64,000 bases of DNA from Fremontodendron californicum. Its lineage: Eukaryota; Streptophyta; Magnoliopsida; Malvales; Malvaceae. Positions 1 to 11,847 of the stretch are shown one piece after another; the first letter of the stretch is position 1, and each line of letters opens with the position of its first letter. The stretch is from assembly GCA_030761205.1 (NCBI GenBank), contig JAULJL010000027.1:1307001-1371000 (forward strand), written 5' to 3'. The notes beneath the pieces were generated by a model. That model searched no databases and was not told where the DNA came from. It worked only from the letters and a program-made list of their open reading frames with translations. The position numbers were made by a program, and so were the translations under genes.

Positions 1-453
1 ATCTTTTGCTGATAGCAGCTTACAATGTGTGGGATCTGATATCAAGATATCTTCCCCTAGTGAAATTCCTGAAGATAGAGTCCAGGAAGGGCCTTATGAT
101 TGCAATACTTTCTCGTTTCTTACTGATCCCTGCTTTCTACTTCACTGCCAAGTATGGTGATAAGGGATGGATGATACTGCTTACTTACAGTCTGTGTCCT
201 TACAGCAGCACCTAAAGGTTACAAGGTCAGTGTTAGCATAGTCATTTGCAGTAAATCTTTTTTTCCTTTTATTTGGATAAAATTTGCTGCAAATTTTAGC
301 AGTCTCAGTAATTTCTAATGAAATTTCATCCTCTTTATTTTGGCAGGGACCTGAGCAAAATGCCTTAGGTAATCTACTAGTATTATGTTTACTAGCTGGC
401 ATATTTGCAGGGGTTACTTTGGACTGGTTGTGGTTCATTGGTAAAAAGAATTA
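1..453 (+). pseudogene. ENT1: ENT1-type equilibrative nucleoside transporter, 3' end, frameshifted
   Basis: The gene enters from the left edge. Translation from base 3 gives the last membrane segments of a plant ENT1-like nucleoside transporter (AYNVWDLISRY, ESRKGLMIAILSRFLL, PAFYFTAKYGD). An intron at 226-346 (GTCAGT...GGCAG) joins APKGYK to GPEQNALGN, and the last exon ends in DWLWFIGKKN with TAA at 451-453. The two halves are not in one frame. After GWMILL (about 180) the reading frame runs to a stop at 213-215, while the conserved LTVCVLTAAPKGYK block is in another frame. In the family about ten residues (roughly TSFLGLTNGY) lie between these blocks, so about 29 bases appear to be missing. 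Family members are plasma-membrane proton-coupled nucleoside carriers. As written, the product would lose its last helices. It is either a real loss-of-function allele or an assembly or consensus deletion. Identification is firm; pseudogene status is an inference. Confidence 0.72.
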
Positions 454-1754
454 ATGTCTTCTAAAGATCCAAGTCTATCTTGTTATATGATGAAGGAAGT
501 TGCTCTTTAACAAGTGCAGAAGTGTTCAAGCTTTGATTTAAGGGATGAAATTTTAGATTATCTTTACTTTGTGAGAATTATTGGGCTAAAAAGGCCAATC
601 TTTGTAAATCATCATTTCAGTGTTTCTTACACATACATGATCCTTCTATACTCCATACCCTTTTTATCATAGCCGAAGTGACCAAGAAACTCAAGCTTTC
701 TTTATGCTTAAACCTAATTCAGATAACTATATGTTTGCTGTTAGTTCTATTCAATAAAAGGTTGATTCCAAATTTAACTTCAGAAAATAAATCAAAATTC
801 CTCCCTTTTCCCAATAATATTGTTTTTTTTTTTTTTAAAACAAAAGAGGTCGCTGCTTGGGAATTGGGAAGGGAGGCAGATGCTGGGATTCAGACTCTAG
901 AACTGTTAGATACCACCTCTTAAGAGTGACTGCATGAACAAACTGAATTAAAACTCGGGATATTGTTTTCTTTTTAGTTCCAAAAGTTATATTGTAGACC
1001 GTGGGAATGTCCCCACAACTCATGATATAATCATACAATAATATATATATATATTCTCTATTTTCTTTTCACCATCAGGATACTAGGGGAGAATAAGAGG
1101 ACTCAGACCTGCCTGCAGTACTCTCTAAGGAAAATAATTAGATCATAAGTAGCAAATAAATGCATTCCATTCAAGTCAACTAAATTAAGTAAAGCCCTTC
1201 CACACCATCCTTTGTACTTTAACCCCATTTCAATTGGAAAGTACCCCCAAAAATAGTTAAAATTCAGTTTTTCTTTGGATGGGAGCAGTTAATCTTACAG
1301 TTATAGCTTGATGGTAGCCATTTTGTGCTGCAGCATTTCCATCTTTCTTCTCATGCAAGTACTCAATCAAGCACGCAGGCAAATTTCTTAAGAATCCAAT
1401 TAATAGAAGATGCTTGAAAGTTGTTGAAGAAATCTCTCTAGCCATTTTAATCATATGAATATCAAAATGTTGCCTTCTTGCTCTAAAATTCTGAATGTTC
1501 CTTGCTTTATCTCTACTCCAACTTTTATAATCCAATGCCAAATGGAAGGAAACAAACTTCCATGAGCAATAACACCTCTGGTTTTTCTTCATCTTTCTTA
1601 TTAGTTCTCTGAAGATTTCTCCTGGTTTTTAATTGTCGATTTCAATGTTGATTTTTCATAAACTTCAACAGGTAGTTTGAATAGATTTTTTTAAGAAGGA
1701 ATGTTAGGAAAATGATGTTGGCCTTGAGCAATATTTTTAGATGTCAAAGATTAA
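454..1754. other. Intergenic, no gene seen
   Basis: This holds the 3' flank of the ENT1-like gene. No open frame here resembles a known protein and no tRNA-like or array structure is visible. A short TA run lies near 1041-1054. An antisense open frame at 1257-1592 has no recognisable family. Confidence 0.5.
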
Positions 1755-2285
1755 TACAAAACCCAGTTCGATTGTTGCTTAGGAATTGGCACAAAGAACC
1801 TATTCCAGTGGCATGGAAAAAAACCTGAAATTGGATGGACTAAATTAAACTATGATGGATCTTGCAAAGCTAGAGGAAAAGCTAGCATTGGAGGGGTCTT
1901 CAGGAACCACAAGGCCGAACTCTTACTTGGTTATGCTGAATCCATAGGAAGAACAACTAGCACTATTGCAGAACTAGCTGCATTACAAAGAGGCCTTGAG
2001 TTGGTATTGGAAAATGGTTGGACTGATGTATGGCTTGAAGGTGATGACAAGACATTGGTCGATATCATTGTCCAGAGGAGGCAGGTTAAATGTGCAGAAT
2101 TACAAAGACATGTTAGTCACATAAACTTGATCAAATCGGAGCTAAACAATTGTATTATGACTCATATCTATAGGGAAGGCAATAGAGCTGCTGATAAATT
2201 GGCTCAAATTGGACATCAGCTGGAGAAACCTCAAATTTGGTGGCACATTCCTCCAAATGAAGTTCTACGTATTAATTGTGGATGA
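1755..2285 (+). mobile_element. Stand-alone RNase H domain (LINE-type, RVT_3), retroelement remnant
   Basis: A frame open from a stop at 1752-1754 to the TGA at 2283-2285 encodes a complete type I RNase H fold of the kind at the C-terminus of plant LINE polyproteins and At1g65750-like RNase H proteins. The acidic residues are all present in order: the first Asp in NYDGSC, the Glu in AELAALQRGLE, the Asp in WLEGDDK and the last Asp in EGNRAADKLA. There is no reverse transcriptase or zinc-knuckle domain upstream in any frame within 1.3 kb, so this is a 5'-truncated LINE or a domesticated fragment. No convincing start codon precedes the domain; the first ATG would remove the first catalytic Asp. 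The frame is intact through the catalytic core, which suggests a fairly young insertion or selection. Expression cannot be judged from the sequence. Confidence 0.8.
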
Positions 2286-5047
2286 AGACGCCGAGGGTAA
2301 GATCATTCTTTGCAGAAGATAAGCAGATTTTATTGTAAATGTATACATGTAATTATTTTTTTTTATTCATCTGCTAGACTGCTATTTTTCTTCTTCTTGT
2401 CTGATATGCTTAATCTAGGCATATTGATCTCCTTTTACACATGTAACTACACTGTATTCTAATGAAGAAACCCTTGCACATTTCGCATTATTCACATATT
2501 GGCAGGATTTTTAATTAAAATTCAAGTTAATAAATTGCTGCTGATACCCTGCAAAATCAAAAGCAGGTGTTAACGTCAAAGTATAAACACATTATTTATG
2601 AGAAATATAGGCTTCCCTCCTTTATGGAAGATTGAAACGCCCTTTTATTAAAGGAAGTAAAAGCCGGTCGATGGAGGTTTGTTATCAATAGAAAATTATC
2701 AAAGTTCTAACATTTGATTGATTACCTACCAATCAAGTGGTCCCTGCCTGGAGGCTGGAGGTTGTGATAACGAATTTCTGACTAATCCTACACAGTTTTA
2801 CATACTATATATGAAAGAAAATTATGGTAAACCAGACATAAATGAATTGGATAGTTGGATGTTGGGGGTTAAATGCAGTACAAGATTCAAGTACAATTAG
2901 TAGAGCCTGAAGTCTCTCAATCGAAGCAACTTCATTCAGAGGCCCAGAAAAGAAGGGGAATTAAATATTTTGCCAACATGTCGAGGGGAGACGCTGCAGT
3001 GTCCAATTTGGCAAGTAATATGGCAGTACGAATCAAATTCAAAGTTACATGTACTGCAACTCGCATGTGCAAGTTGCTTGGATCTATTGCTATTGCAGCT
3101 GAAACAAACATTTGGAGATTCCCAGATGGAAGAAACATCATTGAGTGCAGCGTTGATGAATTTTTTCACTTTATGCCCCGTTAGCATCCCATCTTAATTT
3201 CTGAGATGAATTCGCCAGCGCTGCACTCAATCATGTTTTTTGCTCTTACTGGAACAAGGCCATCAAGAATCAAGGGAATATAAATGTTACAGGTTTTGTC
3301 TCTCTTTGTTGGTTACCCTTTTTCTCCAGTATTTTGGAAATTAATATCTTAAAAGCAATTCTTTAGTTCTTGATGAAAATTGAAAAATCAATTAGTTTTT
3401 CTATGTACATTTGACTAATCGAATCAGCCAATCTTTTGACAACTAAAATCATATCCCCAAACAGCAGGAGCACCATTTCATTTTCTAGACGAGCATAATT
3501 TCCAGGTTAACAAATCCTGCTATGTTCTCATGCTGTTCCAGATCAAAAACAGATGCCAACTAGTCTGATGATGACTACCCCAATACCAATAATTCGTGTT
3601 AAAAGCAAAGCAGCAGGCAACATTGAAACCAGAGATAAATGGGCCCTGCAGTGCTACAAAGTCTTTTCTCTTTGGTCTATTGAGTATTTCGAGAAACGGA
3701 TAAGTTTCATGGTTCCACAAAATTTGCATAGATATTGCACTACTTTATGTCAGCATGATATATATAAGAGTAACAGTTACCTGCACTATTCCCCCCATTC
3801 AAACGAGTATATACAACTTGTTTCTCACCAAGAGATTGATTGTCCAGTAAATCATGATCAAAACCATGAAAACAGTACTATAGTAGCAAGTGTATAGGAT
3901 TGGAATAATAATGCTGGAAATTTAAATGAGATTTTGCAAATGGATGGGTGGTTTCTGCTTCGTGACTTGATACAGAATGAGATTTGATGGTATAAATTGA
4001 ATGAACAGAGAAACTTCTCTGATTAGATGATTGATAGTGTAACCATTTTGTTTACTAAAAAAACTGGGACTTCCAAATAAACAACAAATACTTTTGGCGT
4101 TTCATAACTGTAATAAATCTGTGCATTAAATAAATTGTCAGTTTTTACTTGTAACGACAGCTGATACAGTAGTGCTTTCAATGTAAGTCAGGGTCGCTAG
4201 TTATCTAATCTGATAATGTCATAGTGCCTCTATCTTGGCATGATCCATGTAAAAACACCAAAATGCAAAATCTGCAGCAGCATTTTTCTCTAACAAATCT
4301 AAATGATTCAATATCAGACATATTTCTGCATCATATGATAAAAAAAACCATGATCAATCTCTTTTGCATGAAATCTGTATATTTCAGTTGCAAAATTTAC
4401 TCAACTGCTTACTGCAATTGGCAATTGCCATTCAAGTAAAACGATCAAATTATCATATGATTAACTGGTGCATACTAAAATTCAATAACATTCGTGTTGC
4501 TGCTGATATGATTTCACTCAAATAATCCCAGCATCGATTGAGATTTTCAGCCCACCTGCCAAAGCAATGTTCAATGTTCAAACACCCCCAAAAGAATTAA
4601 AAAAAAAAAAGAGGGAAAATTCCAAAGAAAATCCCAATAAGAAGCTAAAAGAGACGTTTCCGTAAAAGCATCTGTTATAAATATATCTCTCAACCCTTTA
4701 CAGTCAAAACTCAAAAAATGCATTTTTCGAGAAAAACCCAAAGAGTCCCCCTTAATTGTCTCAAACTGTCGAGCTCCCGATCAAAGCTTCCTCTCGGTGC
4801 ACCATTTGGAAAGTTTCCAGGACCAAACTGGACTCCATCTTTCCTCAAAATTACCATATCTGCCACTTTCCCTTCACTCTACTACTCCCAATAAACCCCT
4901 ACTCTCAACTCCTCTAACCCTTCCAAAAAACCGCTCTCTCCTCTTTCTACTCTAAACCCAATCCCTCTTCCCTGTTTTCTCGAGAATAGCATTTATTTTC
5001 CCGGATTTTTTTTTTAATTTTTCCTGGAAAATCAGCCAAACAGAGGA
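2286..5047. other. Intergenic and 5' region of the JMJ24-like gene
   Basis: No recognisable gene lies between the RNase H fragment and the JMJ24-like start. Overlapping open frames around 2870-3190 match no family I know and lack a clear gene structure. The last 200 bases (about 4860-5047) are C/T-rich and then T-rich, as expected of a plant promoter and 5' leader. Confidence 0.45.
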
Positions 5048-8000
5048 ATGGAGGAAGAAGGTGCTATACCGGACCATCTCCGGTGCAATCGAACCGACGG
5101 GAGACAATGGCGGTGCCGGCGACGGGTAATGGAAGGCAAAAAGCTGTGCGAACTTCACCATATCCAAGGCCGTCATCGACAAAAGAAGCAGAAAGTACCA
5201 GAATCCCTCAAAATGCAGAGGAAAAAGAAGAAAAAGAAGGCTTTTGAGAAGAACAAGCTCGAAATTAGGGCAAAGTTGCTGAAATTAGCAAGGCCAATGA
5301 AGCGAAAGCGAATGATCGGAGGGGAATCTGAGGCGTTAGACGAAGCTGTTCGTAAGATGAAACTGAAAAGAGGAGATTTGCCATTGGAGCTTATAAGAAT
5401 GGTTTTGAAAAGAGAAGTTGAGAAGAAGAAAAGGAAGGAAAGTGATTGTAGTGATTTTGATGAAGAAGAAGAAAAAGGTGATATGATGAGAGAATTGCCT
5501 AATGGGTTAATGGCTATTTCTTCTTCAAGTCCACATTTTGATAATGCAGGTTCATGTTCCGGTTCCGGTTCTGGTTCCGGTTCTGTTTCAGGTTCTTGTT
5601 TTAATGTTAAAGTAGGAGAAAATGAAACTAATACTGTTGCAATTACCAGAAGGCGTTTTCGGTCTAAGAACATTGAGCCATTGCCTGTTGGTACATTGCA
5701 GGTATTTATTTGGTTTTGGTTTGTGTTTTTTTTTTTGGTTGAATTGTGGGTTAGTTTTTTTTTCTTAATGAAGGTTGTGCCGTATAAGAAGAATGTGGCG
5801 AATTTGAGGAGAGGGAGAAGAATAAGGTGCCATTGGTGTAGAAAGGGCGGTGTTCCTAGTTTGATCAAGTGTTCGAGTTGTAGACAGCAGTTCTTTTGCT
5901 TGGATTGCATAAAAGAACAGTGGGTGATCTTTTCTTTTTTGGTTTTGACGTTTTGTTTGAATTGAGATTGTAAAGTAGATATATGTTTGCTTATTGACGA
6001 AGAAAGCAAATACTTTAATACATGAGTATGAATAGTATATCAAAATGCAATAAATTTAAGGCATAAATACCTGTTTCAGCCACTCTAGAAGTTATTCACC
6101 TAGTTTCTCAATTGTTTGTATGGACCTTCCCAAAATAGTGTTTTGGAGAATACTTTCCCAATCTAGCTTGAAATGATGCATTCAAAACGTATTTAGTCTT
6201 TGTCCCATCTCTATAGTTTGAATGTAACCTGTAATGTTGGATTTGAACCATTTGGTTGGAGTTAAAACATAGATATGTTGATTAACTCTTTTGATGTTAA
6301 ATTGCATACAGGTATTTTTTTAAGCGAGAAGAAGTTAAGATAGCTTGTCCAGTATGTCGTGGAACTTGTGGCTGCAAGGCCTGCTCAGTGAGTCAACGTA
6401 TAGACACTGAATGTAAGGTCTGATGACATCTGAAACGCCTCAATTTTGACATGCTGCTTGCATTTTTCCATGCTGAGATCTGATGTTTTGCCTAATACAA
6501 AACACATGTTTCAGGAGTTTCTAAGGGACAAACACAAAGTGGACAAGGTGTTACATTTTCATTATTTGATCTGCATGCTTCTTCCTGTTCTGAAGCAAAT
6601 AAACCAAGACCAGAGTGTTGAGATTGATGTGGAGGCAAAAATAAAAGGTAATTACAATGATGCTTCTTGAATTTTTTTTATTAAAGTACTCTATTTTAAT
6701 CAGTTGAAGAGGTTGTGATGTCTTCTTGTGTGTCATAGGAAAAAAACACTGTGATATTCAGGTTCAACCAGCTGAATTTGGTGGCAATAAGCAATATTGT
6801 TGGTATGCTCTTTGCTGCTTAAAATGTATTCAATAAAATATGTGTAATTTGTTTTTTGTTGCTCTTTGGTGATGATATTACTTCTGGAGCAGCAGTAACT
6901 GCAAGACTTTCATTCTGGATTTCCATAGAAGCTGCCCAAAGTGTTCATATAACGTCTGCTTAAGTTGTTGTCGGGATATCTTTCAAGGGAGTTTAGTTGG
7001 AAGTATCAAAGAACTTAACTGCAAATGCCCAAATAGAAGGAAAACTTGTTTGCCTGGCATTCACCTTTCAGATAAGAAATCTGTAAGAATCTCTAAGCAA
7101 AATTTTGACAGTAGGTATTTTGATTCTTCTGCATCATTGCCTAGTCAGAAAGCTCCTGATAGCAGTGTTCCTATATCATGCCCACCCAGAGAGTTTGGTG
7201 GTTGTGGTGATGGCCTTCTTGATCTGAGATGCATTTTGCCGCTAAGTTGGTTCAAAGAGCTGGAAATAAGTGCTGAAGAAATAGTTGGCAGCTATGAATT
7301 GCCGGAAGCCTTTGATACTTTTTCATGCTGCTCGCTATGTCCTGGGACAGATTATGAAGCTAAAAGGGTGAAGCAGTTGCAAGAGGCTGCTAGGAGAGAG
7401 AATTCAAATGATAACTTCCTATTTTACCCCACTATCATGAACATTCATGGTGATAACCTGGAGCACTTCCAGAAGCATTGGGGTAAAGGCCATCCTGTAA
7501 TAGTTCGGAATGTGCTTCAGACTACTGCTTTAAGTTGGGATCCAGTATTCTTGTTTTGCTCATATCTTAAGAATAGTGTCGCCAAAGCTGAGAATGAAGA
7601 ACTAAGTAAAGCTACAGGTTGCTTGGACTGGTTCGAGGTTAGCTTTTTAAATTACATCACATGCCATATCAAATTATACAATTTTTGGAGTTACAGGAAG
7701 ATAAATTGGTCCTCTTTAGTTCCACACTCCATCTCTCTCTCTAACACACATACAAACACCCATAATCCAAATATAGGGCATTCATGAAAATGCATTTAAA
7801 CTTCCATGTGCATCTGCTTGATTCTCTGGTATGCCCGCAGGTTATGAGGTTTCTTGCTTGTCAGTCATTATTTTTTGGTTCATGTTTTTTATATAAAAAA
7901 TAAAATAAAAAATCGTGAGAGTTGATATTTGAGCTCTTTGCATTATGTTTGGCTGCCATCTAGGATCTTAAGTGAAGTGTAGGTTATAAACAATTTTACC

Positions 8001-10336
8001 TTTTATATGGTGGCAGGTTGAAATTGGTATTAAGCAGTTATTTTTGGGGTCATTGAGGGGGCTGGCACAATCTAGTATGTGTGATGAGAAGCTGAAACTG
8101 AAGGGCTGGCTTTCTTCTCATTTATTTCAAGAACAATTCCCAGATCATTATACTGAAATCATTCGAGCTTTACCACTTCCAGAATACATGGATCCTGGAA
8201 GTGGTGTTTTGAACATTGCTGCAAGGTTGCCACAAGAAATCACAAAGCCTGACCTAGGGCCATGTGTCTCTATCTCATATTGCAGTGGTGAGGAACTTGT
8301 ACAGGCTAATTCCGTGACAAAATTATGTTACAGTTTATTTGATGTGGTATGTCTATTTCTATCCTTCGCTTGCATCTCGGTCAATTTATCCATTCTCTTA
8401 AAACTTGGGATGATGCACATTTTATTCAAGTTATCTCGACTCAGAATGTAAATTGATCTTGCTCAATGATATTTGCTAATGAACAGTTTACTGTATGTTG
8501 TGCACATTTAGATAAAACAAACAACTCAGTCAAGTGCATATATCATAGTGGAAAATAAGTTTCTGAGTCAGGCCTAATCATGTTTTATTGCCATGCACTT
8601 CTTTTACAATTTTCAAAATATGATTTTACCATAGTGTGGTGTGTCTAATTGATCATCCACTTATCCTAGTTCATATAACTTTCTACCTTTACAAAATGTT
8701 TGTTTGTATATTCTGACAAATCTTATCATCACTTAGAAGATAATGTTGTAAGGTGACCTCAACAAGAAATTATTTGAAACTTTTTAGCAATTTGCATTGT
8801 TTTGGAGTTTACTGAGCATCAAGCATTGGGAATATCATTTGAAGTTGTTCAAAAGTAAAATATGAAGCTTCCAGTATATCACAACCGTAAATCTATATCT
8901 AATTGTTGTAAAAACCCTTTAATACGTACATTTATCACCCTTATTGAAAACATCATGGAGATGTAAGTAATCTTTGCCATTTATTTGTTTTTCTTTTTTC
9001 CCCCTTTCTATCCCAGGTTAATGTTTTGGCACATGCTACAGATGCTCCTGTTTCCATGAAGCAGCTTAATAAAATAAGAAAGTTAATGAAAAAGAAAAAT
9101 TCTCAAGACCAAAGGGAGCTTGCTAAGACTACTCTTGATCAAAAGATGGCTAATAAAGTGAAGGAAAAATCTCCATCACATGGTGAAAAAATGGAAGAAG
9201 TAGGATTGAATGATATGATCAGTAAAGAAATGCATGCTCATGACAGATTACCAAAAGTTTCTCGATCACCTTCTGCTGTGCATGAAGCACATGATAAGGA
9301 AGATAGCTCTGACTCTGATTCTGATTGTAATTCAAATTCTGAAGCTGCACTGCTGCTTCCATGCAATACCATTCACAGCTCAGAAGCATTAGAAAATCAG
9401 GAAATCTTTGGGGAAAGAACAGACTTAGCCAAGTCTTGCGGTGCAGAATGGGATGTCTTCCGCAGGCAGGACGTTCCAAAGCTTATGGAGTACCTTAGAA
9501 AGCACTCAAATGAGTTTGGTCACACATGTGGCTTCCGAAAGCATGTAAGACCAGTCCCGAGACTTGACAATGTGCTAGCAGAATGGACATATTGCTGATT
9601 TTTTTTTACACTACTGCTGCAGGTGGTTCATCCAATCCTTGATCAGAATTTCTTTCTTGACACAAGTCACAAAAGAAGGCTGAAGGAGGAGTATGGTGAG
9701 TTTACTAAGTTTTGTTTCTCTTGTTATAGTTGAGGATAAACCTACTGAAATTTCTTACCACCTCATACTGCTTCTAGAAATTGAACCCTGGACTTTTGAG
9801 CAACATGTTGGAGAAGCCGTTATAATTCCAGCTGGCTGTCCATACCAGGTTAGGAATGTTAAGGTAACGTATATTACTGATATCTTTGGTTTTGAATAAT
9901 TGTTATAGAACTTACTGAATGATGTTGTGTGCAAATTTTCATATGCTTCTTCACTTATTTCAATTTTATGATTTACAAGTTATTGTTTTGCCAAGAAATT
10001 TCACCAATTTATGTGGCTATAAAGGTTCTTTTCTTTCCCCTGACAACCTGTAGTCCTGCGTTAATGTGGTTTTGGACTTTGTTTCACCGGAAAATGTGAC
10101 CGAGTGTATCCATTTGATCGATGAACTTCGTCTGCTTCCAGAAGATCATAAAGCCAAAGCAAAGAAGTTTGAGGTAAACTTTGTAAAAATATTAATTCCC
10201 CAGTTAACAGTGTTTATTTTCTGAATTAATGTGAATAAGATTCTGTTTTTTGCTCTAAAATCAGGTTGAGAAGATGGCCCTGTATAGGATTAGTGCAGCA
10301 ATAAAAGAAATTCGTGAGCTTACATGTGCAGAGTAA
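5048..10336 (+). CDS. JMJ24: JMJ24-like WRC/JmjC protein, catalytically dead KDM3-type demethylase homologue
   Basis: Exons are 5048-5701, 5774-5919, 6312-6417, 6515-6647, 6739-6802, 6893-7637, 8017-8346, 9017-9544, 9623-9695, 9778-9863, 10054-10173 and 10265-10336. All junctions keep phase and give 1018 residues. A WRC domain (C13-x9-C23-x10-C34-x2-H37) opens the protein, followed by Lys/Arg-rich nuclear-type sequence and a Ser/Gly run. A RING-like Cys-rich region lies at about 237-294 (CHWC, CSSC, CPVC, CGCKAC) and a second Cys cluster follows. A split KDM3/JHDM2-type JmjC domain covers about 600-955. The Fe(II) motif is lost: the HxD positions read C720 and S722 (TKLCYSLFD), and the distal His is Y949 (GCPYQVRN). 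From the literature, Arabidopsis JMJ24 likewise lacks the metal site and acts as a ubiquitin ligase for CMT3 in the nucleus, so a non-enzymatic chromatin role is inferred. Exon 1 reads through intron 1 in frame, so intron retention is possible. A strong alternative donor (GTGAGT) lies inside exon 3 near 6388. Confidence 0.88.
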
Positions 10337-11847
10337 GTTACTTGTGGAATATTAAAATCTTTTGTCTGCTTGTAGCATGATATTCATCAAACTCCACTAA
10401 AATTACAGCTAATAACATAATGTCATAATGTCTCATTCTTGAGTTTAGGTCCAGTGCTGAGCTCAGTGAGTAGTAGTTGAGGATTTAAGAACAATGACAT
10501 TTAATGTAAGGGATTCTCAGTTTGTGGCTATTGCTGCTGGTATCTTCTCCTCTTATGGTTTTTCCTTTTTTTCAAGCATTGCTCCCAGCAAATAGCATGG
10601 TATTGCATGCACAAATTTTGATGCAATTGTCCATTCTCCCTCTCTCCCCTTATTGCCTATGTAAGTCGAACTATGTGAAACTAGGTCACTTTGCTGCAAC
10701 TGACTTTGTAAATGTGTAATATTTATCAACCATGTACTTAAGTACACCTAAGTCAGGATGGAAACTGATTCATACTATTTACCTTTTATTGAATACAACC
10801 ACACAGCTAATTTCTCCAATGACGCAATCACTGATCTTAGTCAATCTGATAGATTTTAACTCCCTTTTTTCTTGAGCAACCATTTGTTCAAAGGAAAGGC
10901 AGACTGGAAATCAGTTTCAACTGACTTGTTGCTGTTACTGATTAAGTTATTAAAAGTTCTTCTATGGGACCCTTTTTTTATTTTGTTTTCTTATCAATGA
11001 TCCCCTCCTTCCTTCCCTGGTGAGACACCAAATCAGAGTTCTGCTAATTGACAGAACAAGAGGTTTCGGCTCTGCCCCGACTTCGTGTTAACACTATTCT
11101 CTAAATTGGCCCATGATTATGTTTAATTTTCTTCTTTCAAAAGAATAGGAATACATAAGACTATAAGAGAACTCGAAATTGTATTTCGTTTATTTACGAG
11201 TTGATGGCTTCTAGCCTTGCACAAATCAAGCACCATTATACAATCTTTCATGAATCATGTAGTGTAAATATGTTGAAAACCATGCAATGCAGTTTGTTTA
11301 CACAATTAACTGATTTGCAAAGCAACCCTTTTCATCGTTTTCTTGCATTATATCTACAAATTGACTAATGTCACAGCAGAGAAAAAGAGATTCCAGCATT
11401 ATCTATCAACTAGGTATGTGAAGCACCAAATCCAAATGTATTACAATCCATATAGCTCAGCTCAACTATATTGAAAATCCTAAACTAATTAAGTTCTGGT
11501 AAATGAATTGTTATGTCACTCCATTTTGTGCAAAGAATTTAAAGAAAAAAAAAATAGTTTTTTCACACTTTATTTCTCTCTTGTGTTGCCCTTCTTTTTC
11601 ACTGTTTTCACCTGTGAGTTATGAAGCACTGAATAGAGGAAAGTAACAAATAATTACATAAGGATGAAATTTCACATTAGCTCAAAATTTCAAGGTAAAG
11701 ATGAAATGATACTTGTGATGCTTTTCAAGACCGGCATATTCTAGGGTCTCGGCTCTATCAAAATTGTTTTTTCTAGAAACAGAAACACAGGATCCTAAAG
11801 ATCCCTTGGCGAGGATGCATTCAGCTAACCATACTTCAGATAATGTT
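10337..11847. other. Intergenic between convergent genes
   Basis: The JMJ24-like gene (+) and the ABC1 kinase gene (-) converge here, so the stretch holds two 3' UTRs and AT-rich spacer. I see no coding, RNA or transposon signature. Confidence 0.45.

Noticed and set aside
1257..1592. 111-residue open frame on the minus strand
   Set aside because: No recognisable domain, no gene structure, and composition like the surrounding non-coding DNA.
2873..3187. Overlapping open frames on both strands
   Set aside because: Several frames are open at once, none matches a known family, and no clear splice structure links them.
5173..6009. 278-residue open frame on the minus strand
   Set aside because: It is the antisense shadow of JMJ24-like exons 1-2 and has low-complexity Ser/Phe runs.
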